A stretch of 64,000 bases of DNA from Caproicibacterium amylolyticum (GCF_014467055.1 NZ_CP060696.1:1178001-1242000); one strand, 5' to 3'; counted from the stretch's first letter, positions 1 through 9,494 are shown. A program made the numbers and translations. Notes: generated by a model not told the origin, from the letters alone.

Positions 1-86
1 CGTTTTTTATTTCCAGAAATATTTGATCAATTAAGCAATATGTAGATTAAGAAAGAGTATTTCTTCGAAGAAAGGAAAAAACGAGA

Positions 87-617
87 ATGAAATTGGCAGT
101 GAATGAAAAAGAATTTTCAATAGAGCAATTATTAGGGAAAGGGAAAGGCGGCTATTCTTATCTGGTTTCTGATGGTGAGAAGGAATATGTACTTAAGCAA
201 ATTCATCACGAGCCATGTGATTATTATCAGTTTGGAAATAAAATAGAAGCTGAAGTGAATGATTATAAACGTTTGGACAGTATAGGGATTCCAATTCCCA
301 AAATGATTGATGTGGATATAAAAAATGAACGTATATTAAAAGAATATATAGAGGGAGAAACAATATATCAACTGGTACTTAATGACAAAATGCAAGCAGA
401 ATATATAGAGCAGGCAAAAGCAATGTGCAAACTTCTTTATCCTGCCAACACAAATATTGATTATTTTCCAACAAACTTTGTAGTGCAGGATGGAATCATC
501 TATTATATCGATTTCGAATGTAACAACTATACAGAAGAGTGGAATTTTGAAAATTGGGGAATTAAGTATTGGTCAAAAACGCCAGAGTTTATGGAGTACG
601 TCCATAATTATAAATGA
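87..617 (+). CDS. Short kinase-fold phosphotransferase-like protein
   Basis: A 176-residue protein with the layout of a small protein-kinase or aminoglycoside-phosphotransferase fold. A Gly-rich loop (GKGKGG, near residues 17-22) is followed by VLK with a candidate ATP-binding Lys (near 51). The catalytic-loop pattern is IDYFPTN (near 125-131), with Asp and Asn spaced as in HxDxxxxN but the His replaced. A YIDFE metal-binding motif follows near 140. It is much shorter than typical kinases (about 250 residues or more) and has almost no C-lobe, so its substrate cannot be named. GAAAGGA lies 12 bases before the ATG. The gene is AT-rich compared with the following host genes, suggesting acquisition. 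It could be a RIO/APH-like enzyme of unknown role; activity is inferred only from motifs. Confidence 0.6.
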   Translation: MKLAVNEKEFSIEQLLGKGKGGYSYLVSDGEKEYVLKQIHHEPCDYYQFGNKIEAEVNDYKRLDSIGIPIPKMIDVDIKNERILKEYIEGETIYQLVLNDKMQAEYIEQAKAMCKLLYPANTNIDYFPTNFVVQDGIIYYIDFECNNYTEEWNFENWGIKYWSKTPEFMEYVHNYK

Positions 618-1108
618 AAACTTTGATTTGTGAAGGGCTCAACAATTTTGAAGCGGTGAGAAGCGCTTGTATGGCATCAAGTAAAGTATATTTGGATTTT
701 ATACTATACGAAATATGAAAAAAACTCGCCGACAGGATTGGCAAGGTTGGCGCACCGAAAACCGAATTGAAATCCAGATTCCTTTTCAAAATGTTTTCCG
801 GGATGTACGCCTCCGGTTGGGACAGCTCCCTGGTGGAGAAGCAATACTGAATCGAGCAGGGCTGAATCAGGAAATAATCGGCTTGACAAACAAGAATTCG
901 TGGGAACGAGACGATGATTATACCGCAAATGAATGAAGGCATAAATTTATTTTTAAAAAATGGGAAGATGGCATTGCACAAATTCCTTTTCAGGCACCGA
1001 AGAATAGCGGATTGCTGATGAAAACAAAATTCTTGATTAAGGCTTTATTGTAACCTCTCCAAAGGGGCAGTCCCTTTTCTGATTTAACAGAAAAACAAAC
1101 TGGAAACA
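618..1108. other. Gene-free stretch before secD
   Basis: About 490 bases with no convincing gene. Short open frames on both strands (for example 715-936 plus and 704-928 minus) overlap one another, lack good ribosome binding sites and resemble no family I recognise. A small hairpin AAAGGG/CCCTTT lies at 1061-1077, just before the secD promoter, and could end transcription from upstream. The stretch may hold decayed coding sequence. Confidence 0.4.
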
Positions 1109-1137
1109 TTGACTTTCCTGTACAAAAAAACTATAAT
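1109..1137 (+). promoter_or_regulatory. SigA-type promoter for secDF
   Basis: TTGACT (1109-1114) and TATAAT (1132-1137) with a 17-base spacer, about 65 bases ahead of the secD start. Close to consensus. Confidence 0.75.
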
Positions 1138-1203
1138 AGACTGTGTTACGTCTGCGAATATGCTTACTTTCGCGGAAAACAAAACACATTGGAGGACTTG
1201 CGC

Positions 1204-2649
1204 ATGAAGCGAGCACGAAAACCGGTCTTTTTCATCGTTGCAATCCTCATCTTGGCCTTTACGTTCGTTTCCATTTCGGGCGTCTACTCTTACAAAGGCG
1301 ATACCAAGACGACCTATGTAAAAGGTGTCGGGGATATCAGATGGGGCATTGACATTAAAGGCGGTGTAGAGGCAACTTTTTCCCCTGAGTCAAACGGAGC
1401 AAGTGTGACAAAGGAGCAGATGGATTCCGCTAAATCCGTTATTGAAACACGGTTGGTACAGAACAACATTACCGACTACGAACTTTACGCGGATTACAGT
1501 CAGCACAAAATCATTACACGTTTTCCGTGGCAGAGCGGCGAAACAAACTTTGACCCGGAATCCGCCATCAAAGAACTGGCGGCTACATCCGTTCTGACCT
1601 TCCGCGAGGGAAGTGAGTATACCAACACCACTACCGGAAGTGATGGACAACCTATTCACACTACGCCAAAAGGCACTACAGCCAGCAGCATATTCCTCAA
1701 AGGCAGCGATGTAAAGTCTGCTCGCTCGGGTGTAACACAGGATTCTTCCACTGGTGCCACCCAGTATGTTGTGGAATTGGAACTGACATCTGACGGCGGG
1801 AAAAAGTTTGCGGATGCGACGAAAAAGGTTGCAAATGCAGGAAGCACGCTGTCTATCTGGATGGATGACACCATGATTTCCTCCGCAACAGTTGATAAAA
1901 CTAAATTCGGTGCCACCGGCATTACTGGCGGCAAGGCGGAAATCAGCGGCAACTTTACTTCTGAATCCGCCACAAAGTTGGCAAACCAGATTAACTCCGG
2001 TGCGTTACCCTTTAAATTAACTGTCAGCAGTTTCAGCAGCATCAGCCCGACACTGGGTGCTTCCTCACTGCAGGCAATGGCATTGGCAGGCATTGTCGGC
2101 TTTATTCTGGTCTGCGTGTTCATGATCTTTGTTTTCCGTTTGCCCGGTGTGGTGGCGGTCATCTCTTTGTGCGGTCAGATGGCACTCTGTTTTGCAGCAG
2201 TGTCCGGATTCTTCCCGTTCATGAAGAGCTTTACAATGACGCTGCCGGGCATTGCCGGTATCATTTTGTCAATCGGCATGGGCGTGGATGCAAACATTAT
2301 TACAGCTACGCGTATCAAAGAAGAACTGTACGCCGGCAAGGCATTGGACTCCGCAATTAAGGCTGGCGACGACAACAGCTTCTGGGCTATCTTTGACGGC
2401 AACGTGACCACAATTCTGGTTTCCGTTATTTTGATGCTGGTCTTTGGTCCAACAAATATTCTCTCCATGATTTTCGGCGCAAGTACAACTGGATCTATCT
2501 ACTCATTCGGTTATACGTTGCTGCTCGGCAATATCGGCAACTTCATTTTCGGTGTGTTTACGAGCCGCGTTATGACAAAGTCACTTTCCGGCTTCAAGCC
2601 CCTGCGCAAGAAGTGGCTGTACGGAGGTGCAATTCATGAAGCAGTTTAA
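1204..2649 (+). CDS. secD: Protein translocase subunit SecD
   Basis: Half of the SecDF proton-driven pump that pulls preproteins out of the SecYEG channel on the outer side of the membrane. An N-terminal transmembrane helix (near residues 8-28) precedes the external P1 domain, which opens with a DIRWGIDIKGGVEATF block typical of SecD. A C-terminal RND-type membrane region contains the GIILSIGMGVDANI segment with the proton-relay Asp. Length is 481 residues, normal for the family. The open frame extends to a TTG at 1189, but GGAGG at 1191-1195 sits inside that extension and is 8 bases from the ATG at 1204, which decides the start. The 3' end overlaps secF by 14 bases, so translation is probably coupled. 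No yajC is adjacent. Confidence 0.95.
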   Translation: MKRARKPVFFIVAILILAFTFVSISGVYSYKGDTKTTYVKGVGDIRWGIDIKGGVEATFSPESNGASVTKEQMDSAKSVIETRLVQNNITDYELYADYSQHKIITRFPWQSGETNFDPESAIKELAATSVLTFREGSEYTNTTTGSDGQPIHTTPKGTTASSIFLKGSDVKSARSGVTQDSSTGATQYVVELELTSDGGKKFADATKKVANAGSTLSIWMDDTMISSATVDKTKFGATGITGGKAEISGNFTSESATKLANQINSGALPFKLTVSSFSSISPTLGASSLQAMALAGIVGFILVCVFMIFVFRLPGVVAVISLCGQMALCFAAVSGFFPFMKSFTMTLPGIAGIILSIGMGVDANIITATRIKEELYAGKALDSAIKAGDDNSFWAIFDGNVTTILVSVILMLVFGPTNILSMIFGASTTGSIYSFGYTLLLGNIGNFIFGVFTSRVMTKSLSGFKPLRKKWLYGGAIHEAV

Positions 2650-3628
2650 GATTCATTTTAGTAAAAACAGCAGGATTTATTATGGCATCTCCATTGGCAT
2701 CATGTTGATTGGCCTGATTTGCAACATTGCGTTTGGCTCTAAGCTGAGCATTGAGTTCCGCGGCGGCACGCAGGTCAAGTATTCTTATACAGATGCTTCC
2801 GGTGTGGTTAATCAGACGGATGTTGAAAAGGTTGTAAAAGACACCGTGAAGCGCGATGCTTCTGTTCTGCTGAACAAAGATGTTAAAAATTCAGCGGGTG
2901 CGGCTGCCAGCAACAAGATTACAGTTGAGCTTTCTGGTTCCGAAGCAATTTCTGTTGATACGCAGCAGCAGCTGGTTAAGAATCTGGCTGCAAAATTTGC
3001 CAACTGCAAATTTTCACTTGATGAGTCCAGCTCTATTAACCCGAGCATGGGTATGAACTTCTTTATCAAGTGCCTGGTTGCTGTAGCAATTACGATTGTG
3101 CTTTTGGTAATTTACGTTGCACTGCGTTTTCGCAAGATTGGTGGTATTGCAGCAGGCTTAATGGCAATCGTTGCTTTGATTCACGATTTGATTATGGTGT
3201 ACTTTACGTTCATCATTTTCCGTCTGCCGATTGACGGTAATTTTATTGCGGTTGTACTGCTGATACTCGGCTATTCGCTGAATGATACGATTATCGTCTT
3301 TGACCGTGTGCGTGAAAACCGCCGTGAAATGCCTGCCAAGACGCCGGTTGGCGATTTGGTGGATCTCAGCATTAACCAGACCTTGACCCGCTCCATTTTC
3401 ACAGCACTCTGCACAGTGATGGTTATTGCGTGCTTGTTCGTTGTTGCGGCATACTTCCAGCTTGAAAGTGTTACCACATTGGCACTGCCGATGATGATTG
3501 GTGTCATTTCCGGCTGTTACTCCTCCGTGTGTATCGCTGGTCCGCTGTATGTTGCATGGATTCAGCACACAGAAAAGAAGGACAAAGGGCAGAACAGCAA
3601 AAAGATTGCTGCCGCTGCGGAAGAATAA
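2636..3628 (+). CDS. secF: Protein translocase subunit SecF
   Basis: Partner of SecD in the SecDF translocation motor. The family block LSIEFRGGTQVKYSY is near residues 30-45, after one N-terminal transmembrane helix. Five more helices follow, with the SLNDTIIVFDRVREN motif typical of the SecF membrane domain. The chosen ATG lies 8 bases after GGAGG (2623-2627). A GTG nine bases earlier overlaps that ribosome binding site and is less likely. The start lies inside the end of secD. A bidirectional terminator follows 17 bases after the stop. Length is 330 residues, normal for a separate SecF. Confidence 0.95.
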   Translation: MKQFKIHFSKNSRIYYGISIGIMLIGLICNIAFGSKLSIEFRGGTQVKYSYTDASGVVNQTDVEKVVKDTVKRDASVLLNKDVKNSAGAAASNKITVELSGSEAISVDTQQQLVKNLAAKFANCKFSLDESSSINPSMGMNFFIKCLVAVAITIVLLVIYVALRFRKIGGIAAGLMAIVALIHDLIMVYFTFIIFRLPIDGNFIAVVLLILGYSLNDTIIVFDRVRENRREMPAKTPVGDLVDLSINQTLTRSIFTALCTVMVIACLFVVAAYFQLESVTTLALPMMIGVISGCYSSVCIAGPLYVAWIQHTEKKDKGQNSKKIAAAAEE

Positions 3629-3645
3629 AGTTCATAAAGAAACAT

Positions 3646-3684
3646 AAAAAAGCCGCCCCGGTGTTTGAACCGGAGCGGCTTTTT
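3646..3684. terminator. Bidirectional terminator between secF and galM
   Basis: A-rich run, GC-rich stem (AAGCCGCCCCGGT paired with ACCGGAGCGGCTT, with one mismatch) and T-run; it serves the convergent secF (+) and galM (-) genes. Confidence 0.85.
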
Positions 3685-3748
3685 GCCCATATGAATTGCT
3701 CAATAGTTTCTTGTTTATCCTTCATTTTTTCAAATGAAACAGGCAATT

Positions 3749-4807
3749 TTAGTTGTTTACTTCAAACTTGTAAGTCGTGCTGGTGTGGAAGGTTTCACCT
3801 GGCTGCAGCAGCGTAGTGGGGAAATTTGCGTGGTGCGGAGTATCGGCAAAGTGCTGTGTTTCCAGGCAGAATGCTGTGTGTGGCTTCATAGGAGAGCCAT
3901 CACGGTTTTTAGCATCGGGGCCAAAGCTGTTTGCAGTGTAAAGCTGCATACCGGGCTGATCCGTAAAGACTAGCAGACGGCGGCCGGTGGAAGCATCATA
4001 AGCTTCTGCGGCTTTCCTGCGGCCAGTTCCGTCCAAAACAAAGTTGTGGTCATAGCCGCCGCAGTCATGCAACGTGGTTTCCAAACGGTAAATGTCCTGG
4101 CCAATAGTTTTTCCAGCACGGAAATCTTCAGCAGTACCCTCTACAGGAAGCAGTTTACCAGTGGGCAGTAAAGCTTTGTCTACCTCGGTGATTGTGTTCG
4201 CATTGATTTTTAGTTCCGTAGAGAGCACATCACGGCGGCAGTCACCGGTCAGGTTGAAGAAACTGTGATTTGTCAGGTTAACGTGGGTAGGCTTGTCACT
4301 GACTGCTGTGTAATCAATCAAAACAGCATTGTCTGTGCTCAGACAGTAGGTAACGGTAACTGTGCAGTTGCCGGGAAAGCCCTCTTCGCCGTCAGCACTT
4401 TTATATTCAAAAGTAATGGAGGGGGCATCATCGTCGTTATCGCGGCACTTGCAGCGCCACGGACGTGCGGAAAAACCGGTTGGGCCGCCATGCAGCGTGT
4501 TTTCACCCTCGTTTTTCGTCAGTATACAAGTCTGACCATTTAGTTCAAACTGGCCGCCTGCAATACGGTTTGCATAACGGCCGACAACTGTACCCTGGTA
4601 GTCACCCACTTGTGCATATTCTTCCAGTGTGCTGTGACCGAGAACCATTTCTCCCAGATTTCCGGCACGGTCAGGCATTAAAATGGACTGAATGCGTGCA
4701 CCGAAAGATAAAACAGTCAGGGAAGCACCGGCTTCATTTTTTAATGTATAGGAACGAATTTCAGTACCGTCCGGCAGAATACCAAATTTTTTTTCAGAAA
4801 TGCTCAT
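3749..4807 (-). CDS. galM: Aldose 1-epimerase (mutarotase)
   Basis: Interconverts alpha and beta anomers of glucose or galactose so that kinases receive the right form. The 352-residue length and family blocks are complete: GRYANRIAGGQF near residue 76, the TLHGGPTGF block near 103, THVNLTNHSFFNL near 178 with the catalytic His, and YDHNFVL near 248. The catalytic Glu is in FCLETQHFADTP near 314. It lies 30 bases downstream of the glucokinase gene on the same strand, so the two probably form a glucose-use operon: the epimerase equilibrates the sugar and the ROK kinase phosphorylates it. The start ATG follows an AGAGGA ribosome binding site. Confidence 0.93.
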   Translation of the reverse strand: MSISEKKFGILPDGTEIRSYTLKNEAGASLTVLSFGARIQSILMPDRAGNLGEMVLGHSTLEEYAQVGDYQGTVVGRYANRIAGGQFELNGQTCILTKNEGENTLHGGPTGFSARPWRCKCRDNDDDAPSITFEYKSADGEEGFPGNCTVTVTYCLSTDNAVLIDYTAVSDKPTHVNLTNHSFFNLTGDCRRDVLSTELKINANTITEVDKALLPTGKLLPVEGTAEDFRAGKTIGQDIYRLETTLHDCGGYDHNFVLDGTGRRKAAEAYDASTGRRLLVFTDQPGMQLYTANSFGPDAKNRDGSPMKPHTAFCLETQHFADTPHHANFPTTLLQPGETFHTSTTYKFEVNN

Positions 4808-4837
4808 CGATTGTTATCCTCTTTTCTGTGAAATTTG

Positions 4838-5794
4838 TTAGGCCTGCCCCAGAAGTGCCGCACCGATAATACCGGCGTCATTGCCAAGCTCCGCAGTGCG
4901 CAGTTCGGTTTGTTTGCCGTTGGGTACCAAAAATACTTCTTTTTCAATATAGGCACGCAATGGCCGCATCAGAGTTTCGCCCTCATTGCAGATACCGCCG
5001 CCGATGCAGATAACGTCTGGCTGGAAAATGTTAATGCAGTTTGCAATACCAGTACCAAGGTCGGCAATGAATTTGTCTACGGCTTCCTGTCCCAGTGGGT
5101 CACCCGCACGCATAGCATCAAAGGCTGTTCGGCCGTCTACTTTCTTCACGTCACCGGCCGGAATGGTCCAGATGGGTGCGTTTTTGTCGGGATTTGCCTG
5201 CATAACTTCCTGCGTGGTTTTAATCAGCCCGGTAGCAGAAGCATAGGCTTCCCAGCAGCCGCGGCGTCCGCAGGTGCAGGGACGGCCGTTCACCGCAATA
5301 ACCTGATGACCAAGTTCACCGGCAGCACCGTTGCAGCCGGAGTAAATCTTACCGTCAATAATCAAACCGCCGCCGATGCCGGTACCCAGCGTAACGGCAA
5401 GGCCGTCGTTGGCACCTTTCAGTGCGCCCGCCATAAACTCGCCGAAAGCTGCCGCGTTGGCATCATTTTCAACCAGTACCTTTTTTCCGTTTAAGCTGTT
5501 GCTGAGCTGGTCTGCAAGCGCGTAGCTGTGCAAGTCAAGGTTGCCGGCAAAGCCAACAACGCCTGCTTTGCTGTCAATACTGCCGGGTGAACCAACACCA
5601 ATCCACGGTACATCGTCCAAAGTCAAGTTTGCTTTTTCAAGCGCCTGCAGCGCGGTCTGCGCAAGCTGCTCGGTCAGTTCCGCTTCCGGGCAGGGTACAC
5701 GGGTGTGATTTTTTGCGCGGGCAACTATTTTGTAGTTTTCATCAACAATGCCTACTGCGATATTGGTTCCGCCCAAGTCAATTCCAAGGTACAT
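4838..5794 (-). CDS. glcK: ROK-family glucokinase
   Basis: Phosphorylates glucose to glucose-6-phosphate with ATP in the cytoplasm. The N-terminal phosphate-binding motif GIDLGGTNIAVG starts at residue 4. VENDANAAAFGE (near 107) carries the catalytic Asp, and TLGTGIGGGLIIDG (near 137) is the second phosphate loop. The ROK zinc motif is present as GRPCTCGRRGCWEAYAS (near 171), with the HxxCxCGxxGCxE arrangement. No N-terminal HTH is present, so this is a kinase rather than a NagC/XylR repressor. Length is 318 residues. An AGGAGG-type site precedes the ATG. It is the first gene of a pair with galM. Confidence 0.93.
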   Translation of the reverse strand: MYLGIDLGGTNIAVGIVDENYKIVARAKNHTRVPCPEAELTEQLAQTALQALEKANLTLDDVPWIGVGSPGSIDSKAGVVGFAGNLDLHSYALADQLSNSLNGKKVLVENDANAAAFGEFMAGALKGANDGLAVTLGTGIGGGLIIDGKIYSGCNGAAGELGHQVIAVNGRPCTCGRRGCWEAYASATGLIKTTQEVMQANPDKNAPIWTIPAGDVKKVDGRTAFDAMRAGDPLGQEAVDKFIADLGTGIANCINIFQPDVICIGGGICNEGETLMRPLRAYIEKEVFLVPNGKQTELRTAELGNDAGIIGAALLGQA

Positions 5795-5911
5795 GATGGG
5801 GCTCCTCCTTATTATATGATTCCATATTCAGGGCATACATGCTCTACAGACAAGTATACCGTTTTAGGGGCAGATTGTAAACAGAGCAGAGGACAAAAGA
5901 ACATGAAAAAA

Positions 5912-5941
5912 TTGAATCTCTTTGCTGGAATGTGCTATAAT
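5912..5941 (+). promoter_or_regulatory. Promoter for the sugar transferase gene
   Basis: TTGAAT (5912-5917) and TATAAT (5936-5941) with an 18-base spacer, in the divergent gap between glcK and the sugar transferase gene. Confidence 0.6.
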
Positions 5942-6024
5942 GCTTAATAAGCTGTGTCTGTTTGCAGCGGTACGACCCCGGCAGGTTCTAAGCCGGATAA
6001 ATTCAAACGAAATGAGGCTTTCTC

Positions 6025-6702
6025 TTGCAATTTGAAGATTTGCCGCAAAGAATGCAGAACCCGGAAACAAAAATGTATTTTGAAAAACTTCAGCAGCACC
6101 ATGCTTCACTGGCGGGCAAGCGTCTGTTTGACATTGTGGTTTCTGCGCTGATGCTGGTCATTCTTTCGCCAATTCTCCTGGTTACCGCGGCCGCGGTCAA
6201 GCTGGATTCCAAAGGACCGGTATTTTATCGGCAAGTGCGTGTAGGACGTTATGGAAAAGACTTTCGCATTTTCAAGTTCCGCACGATGGTGCAGGATGCG
6301 GATAAAAAAGGACTGGCAATTACCGTAGGGGAAGACCCACGTATTACCCGCGTTGGGCATATGATTCGCAAATGCCGGCTGGATGAAATTGCACAGCTGC
6401 TCAATGTGCTGGGAGGTACCATGAGCTTTGTGGGTCCGCGCCCGGAAGTACCAAAGTACGTGGATGTTTATGAGGACGCTTACATGGCGACGCTGCTGGT
6501 ACGCCCGGGCGTAACCGCACCCAGCAGCATCCACTTCCGTAATGAAGATGAGATTTTGGCAGCTTCCCCTGATGACCCGGAGGTCACCTATGTAAAAAAA
6601 ATCCTGCCTACGAAGATGGCACTGAATTTAGAGTATCTGGATTCTATTTCGGTGTGGAGGGATATTAAAATTATGTTCCAAACAGTAAAAGCAGTATTAT
6701 AA
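6025..6702 (+). CDS. Bactoprenyl-phosphate sugar-1-phosphate transferase
   Basis: Initiating sugar transferase of the WcaJ/PglC type, which puts the first sugar phosphate onto undecaprenyl phosphate for surface polysaccharide or glycan assembly. One N-terminal membrane segment (near residues 37-57) is preceded by the KRLFDIVVSALMLV signature. The catalytic core follows: GPVFYRQVRVGRYGKDFRIFKFRTM (near 68-92), then a DEIAQLLNVLGG block and FVGPRPE. At 225 residues it is the short monotopic form without the extra helices of WbaP. The start is probably the TTG at 6025, 7 bases after GAGG; an ATG 30 bases later is the alternative. No other polysaccharide genes are adjacent except the downstream deacetylase, so the final glycan is unknown. 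Confidence 0.85.
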   Translation: MQFEDLPQRMQNPETKMYFEKLQQHHASLAGKRLFDIVVSALMLVILSPILLVTAAAVKLDSKGPVFYRQVRVGRYGKDFRIFKFRTMVQDADKKGLAITVGEDPRITRVGHMIRKCRLDEIAQLLNVLGGTMSFVGPRPEVPKYVDVYEDAYMATLLVRPGVTAPSSIHFRNEDEILAASPDDPEVTYVKKILPTKMALNLEYLDSISVWRDIKIMFQTVKAVL

Positions 6703-6759
6703 AAACGTCATAAGTACCCTTTTCTCTGCATAGGAATGTTAAAAAGGGAGGGGTGCGCT

Positions 6760-7563
6760 TTGTATCTGATATTTAAGAAAAAGCATATTCTTACTGCAGT
6801 GGCGGCAGTTGCTGCGGCTGCAGTCGTCCTGCTGGCTGGACGCGGCTATCAGGCAAGCGTTTCGGCTGCTGCGAAAGCAGCAAATCCCAACTGGGGACTT
6901 AGTTTTCAGGAATCCGGCAAGCCGCCCGTCGGCAATGCAGCACCCGATTATTTGAAAAAATTCAACGCTTTCTTTCTTGGCAACACGGGCGTGAAAAAAT
7001 TATATCTGACTTTTGACTGTGGCTATGAAGCCGGCTATACACCAACCATTCTGGATACACTGAAAAAGCATCATATTAAGGCAACTTTTTTTGTAGTCGG
7101 CAATTACTTGGAAACGAGTCCGGACTTGGTTAAACGCATGGTTGCGGAAGGGCACACCGTGGGCAATCATACATATCACCACTACGATATGTCCAAAATT
7201 TCTGACCAATCCTCCTTTGAAAAGGAACTGCGCACGGTTGCGGAAAAGTACAAGGAAATTACCGGGAAAGACATGACGCGTGTGTACCGTCCACCGCAGG
7301 GCAAGTACAGTGAAGCCAACTTGAAACAAGCGCAGGCATTGGGCTATAAGACGTTTTTCTGGAGTCTGGCATATGTTGACTGGCTAAAAGATAAACAGCC
7401 CAGCCACGACGAAGCATTTCAAAAGCTGCTTCCGCGTACACATTCCGGCGCAATCGTACTGCTGCACAACACCTCTAAAACCAACTCTGAAGTCCTGGAT
7501 GAACTCCTTACCAAGTGGGAAAAGATGGGGTATACGTTTGGCCTTGCGTCCGATTTGAAATAG
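6760..7563 (+). CDS. Polysaccharide deacetylase (PdaA-like), membrane-anchored or secreted
   Basis: NodB-type carbohydrate esterase 4 that removes N-acetyl groups from an extracellular glycan such as peptidoglycan. A short basic start and hydrophobic segment (near residues 8-24) act as signal or anchor. The catalytic motifs are LTFDCGYEAG (the first Asp-bearing motif, in the family-variant DCG form), TVGNHTYHH (His metal ligands), YRPPQGKYS and IVLLHNT. The DCGYE variant is typical of PdaA, which acts on muramic acid residues during spore cortex formation; that role is an inference. The open frame begins at 6736, but GGGAGGGG at 6746-6753 is 6 bases from TTG 6760, which is the better start (267 residues). 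A strong terminator follows. Confidence 0.85.
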   Translation: MYLIFKKKHILTAVAAVAAAAVVLLAGRGYQASVSAAAKAANPNWGLSFQESGKPPVGNAAPDYLKKFNAFFLGNTGVKKLYLTFDCGYEAGYTPTILDTLKKHHIKATFFVVGNYLETSPDLVKRMVAEGHTVGNHTYHHYDMSKISDQSSFEKELRTVAEKYKEITGKDMTRVYRPPQGKYSEANLKQAQALGYKTFFWSLAYVDWLKDKQPSHDEAFQKLLPRTHSGAIVLLHNTSKTNSEVLDELLTKWEKMGYTFGLASDLK

Positions 7564-7567
7564 AAAG

Positions 7568-7624
7568 AACAGCACTTTGAAGTTGCCGCAGTATTTGTGG
7601 TTTCAAAGTGCTGTTCCTTTTTTT
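7568..7624. terminator. Terminator after the deacetylase gene
   Basis: A 12-base stem CAGCACTTTGAA/TTCAAAGTGCTG followed by a T-run. It lies between convergent genes and may serve both, although the T-run favours the plus strand. Confidence 0.8.
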
Positions 7625-7654
7625 ATGAGATTTAACTTATAACTGATTTACTAA

Positions 7655-9334
7655 TTAATTGGACAAGCGATAAGCTGAAAATTCGTGGTAGCCGGAGAAA
7701 AGCTTTTCGGATTTTGTGCGGTTTGAGGCTTCCATAACACGCTTGAGCGTATTTGCATCTTTGGTTGCGATGTAGACGATTAACGGCTTGTCCTTCGGAA
7801 CGTTTCCATTTAGTTCACTTGAGAGGTGGTCAAGATGTTCCGTGAAAGTCAGGTAGGTTTTGGGATAATACATTAGATCAGAATAAAGAAAGTAAGTATA
7901 GGCGTAGTATAATTTGTCATACACGACCAAACAGTCTGTGTTAGCGTGCTGCTGTGCAATTTGCTTTGTCTGCACAGTGTCAGGGTAAAGGTACTCCACA
8001 TGGTTTTTGCCAAGTCCGACTGCACCGGTAATAAAGAAAAGAACAGCGAGTATTCCGCAGCGTACCCGCGTATTGTGCAGTAGGGCACCCAGCAGTATCC
8101 AGAATACAAAAGAAATGAGCAGCTCTATTTGCGGATAAACTGGGAAAACATAGCGGTCAACGTCATAAGGCGCAATTTTCGCAATGATGCAGATATAAAC
8201 CGCACAGGCGATTCCCAACTGTACAAACACGAATAGCTTATTGTTATTTAAAAATTTACCGAGAACATTTTTTGCAGGTGATGTGATGCTTGTTTCGCTG
8301 CTGTTTGTGCGCCGCTTCCTCTGGTAATGCAGTACAAAACAGACAATCAGCAATATGACAAACGCAGCCAGAAAGAAGCGGAACGCTCCGCCCAACAGTT
8401 CGCTGTTTGAAATCGAGAGGTAATTGTGTAAGCGTGACAGCCAATGGCCGCTCTGCGAAATGCGCTCCCAGCTTTCCTTGCCGCGGTAACCGATGAAAAT
8501 ATGTTTCAGGCATTCCGGATAGTATAAAATACCGGCAGCACCACCGCCCACAACACCAATGAGGCACTTTAAAAGGTCTTTTTTCCGCCGCTTTAACAGT
8601 AAATATATAAGCAGCGGTACACCAAGTGTGAAAAGATAAATAATGAAATAATAGTGTGTTAAAAATCCGCAGAAAGCAGTTATGCTGAGTCCAACTGCCA
8701 TACGCCAACCTATCTTTTTCTGTTCAATGATTTGAAAGTCCAGCAAAGTCAGCAGCAGCGTAAAGCAGGTTAACATTGCGTACATACGGAAGTACATAAT
8801 TGAAGAAACAGCTGCGGCACTAAATCCCCAGCAAATATTCGGGAGCAGGGTCTGCCACCCTTTTTTGAAGAATTTTCGTGCTAACAGCCATAAGAGTACA
8901 CTGCTCGCTACAAAGAAAATCAGATTGGTAATGATGCCTGTCCATTTCGTAAAAGTATTTGGCGTAAATGAACTTATGGTATGGAATATAAAGTAATAAA
9001 ATGGGGGATGAACATCCAGACGTTGATTGTAGTAGGTGTGATCATATTGAAAAGCTTCTTCCGGCTGTGTGGTAAGATATTCACGGAAATAGCTGCTGCC
9101 GTGCCAATTCCCCTCGTAATTCGGCTCTTCAGCAAGGAATGGTTTTTTGTTGGTGTTTGCCAGGCCGTAGGTGTAAACTTCATCCGCGTGGTAGCCTGCT
9201 TTCTGCGTGCCAAACCCGACCATTACACCGCACTGGACAGCCACAAGAGCAGCTAATACCACTGCCCAAATTGAAATATGCCATCGAAAGTGTTTTTTGA
9301 AATTTTTTTTGTGCTTGCTTTTTGTGATTGCCAT
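7655..9334 (-). CDS. GT-C fold membrane glycosyltransferase (family 39-like)
   Basis: Integral membrane protein of 559 residues with about ten predicted transmembrane segments and a soluble C-terminal tail. After the first helix (near residues 18-38) comes an outer loop with HADEVYTYG (near 49), matching the acidic catalytic loop of PMT/ArnT-type enzymes, and later DVHPPFYYFIFH (near 107), the usual second loop signature. Such enzymes move a sugar from a polyprenyl-phosphate donor to a lipid or protein on the outer face of the membrane. The acceptor here is unknown. The gene stands alone on its strand, with a spaced GGAGC ribosome binding site before the ATG. Confidence 0.75.
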   Translation of the reverse strand: MAITKSKHKKNFKKHFRWHISIWAVVLAALVAVQCGVMVGFGTQKAGYHADEVYTYGLANTNKKPFLAEEPNYEGNWHGSSYFREYLTTQPEEAFQYDHTYYNQRLDVHPPFYYFIFHTISSFTPNTFTKWTGIITNLIFFVASSVLLWLLARKFFKKGWQTLLPNICWGFSAAAVSSIMYFRMYAMLTCFTLLLTLLDFQIIEQKKIGWRMAVGLSITAFCGFLTHYYFIIYLFTLGVPLLIYLLLKRRKKDLLKCLIGVVGGGAAGILYYPECLKHIFIGYRGKESWERISQSGHWLSRLHNYLSISNSELLGGAFRFFLAAFVILLIVCFVLHYQRKRRTNSSETSITSPAKNVLGKFLNNNKLFVFVQLGIACAVYICIIAKIAPYDVDRYVFPVYPQIELLISFVFWILLGALLHNTRVRCGILAVLFFITGAVGLGKNHVEYLYPDTVQTKQIAQQHANTDCLVVYDKLYYAYTYFLYSDLMYYPKTYLTFTEHLDHLSSELNGNVPKDKPLIVYIATKDANTLKRVMEASNRTKSEKLFSGYHEFSAYRLSN

Positions 9335-9494
9335 TTAGTTGCTCCACTATTTAGTAAAAATATTTCTTTGATTAAGCCCAAATAAATACATATTTAAAGT
9401 ATATTATATCACTTGCGACAAATTATGTCTAGACTATTTACAACTAAAATCCAATTTAGACTTTAAATCCCTAACAAGTAGAGCCAAAATGGCA

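Noticed and set aside
715-936. 73-codon open frame after the kinase-like gene
   Set aside because: No ribosome binding site or family resemblance, and an equally long frame lies on the other strand; at most a decayed remnant.
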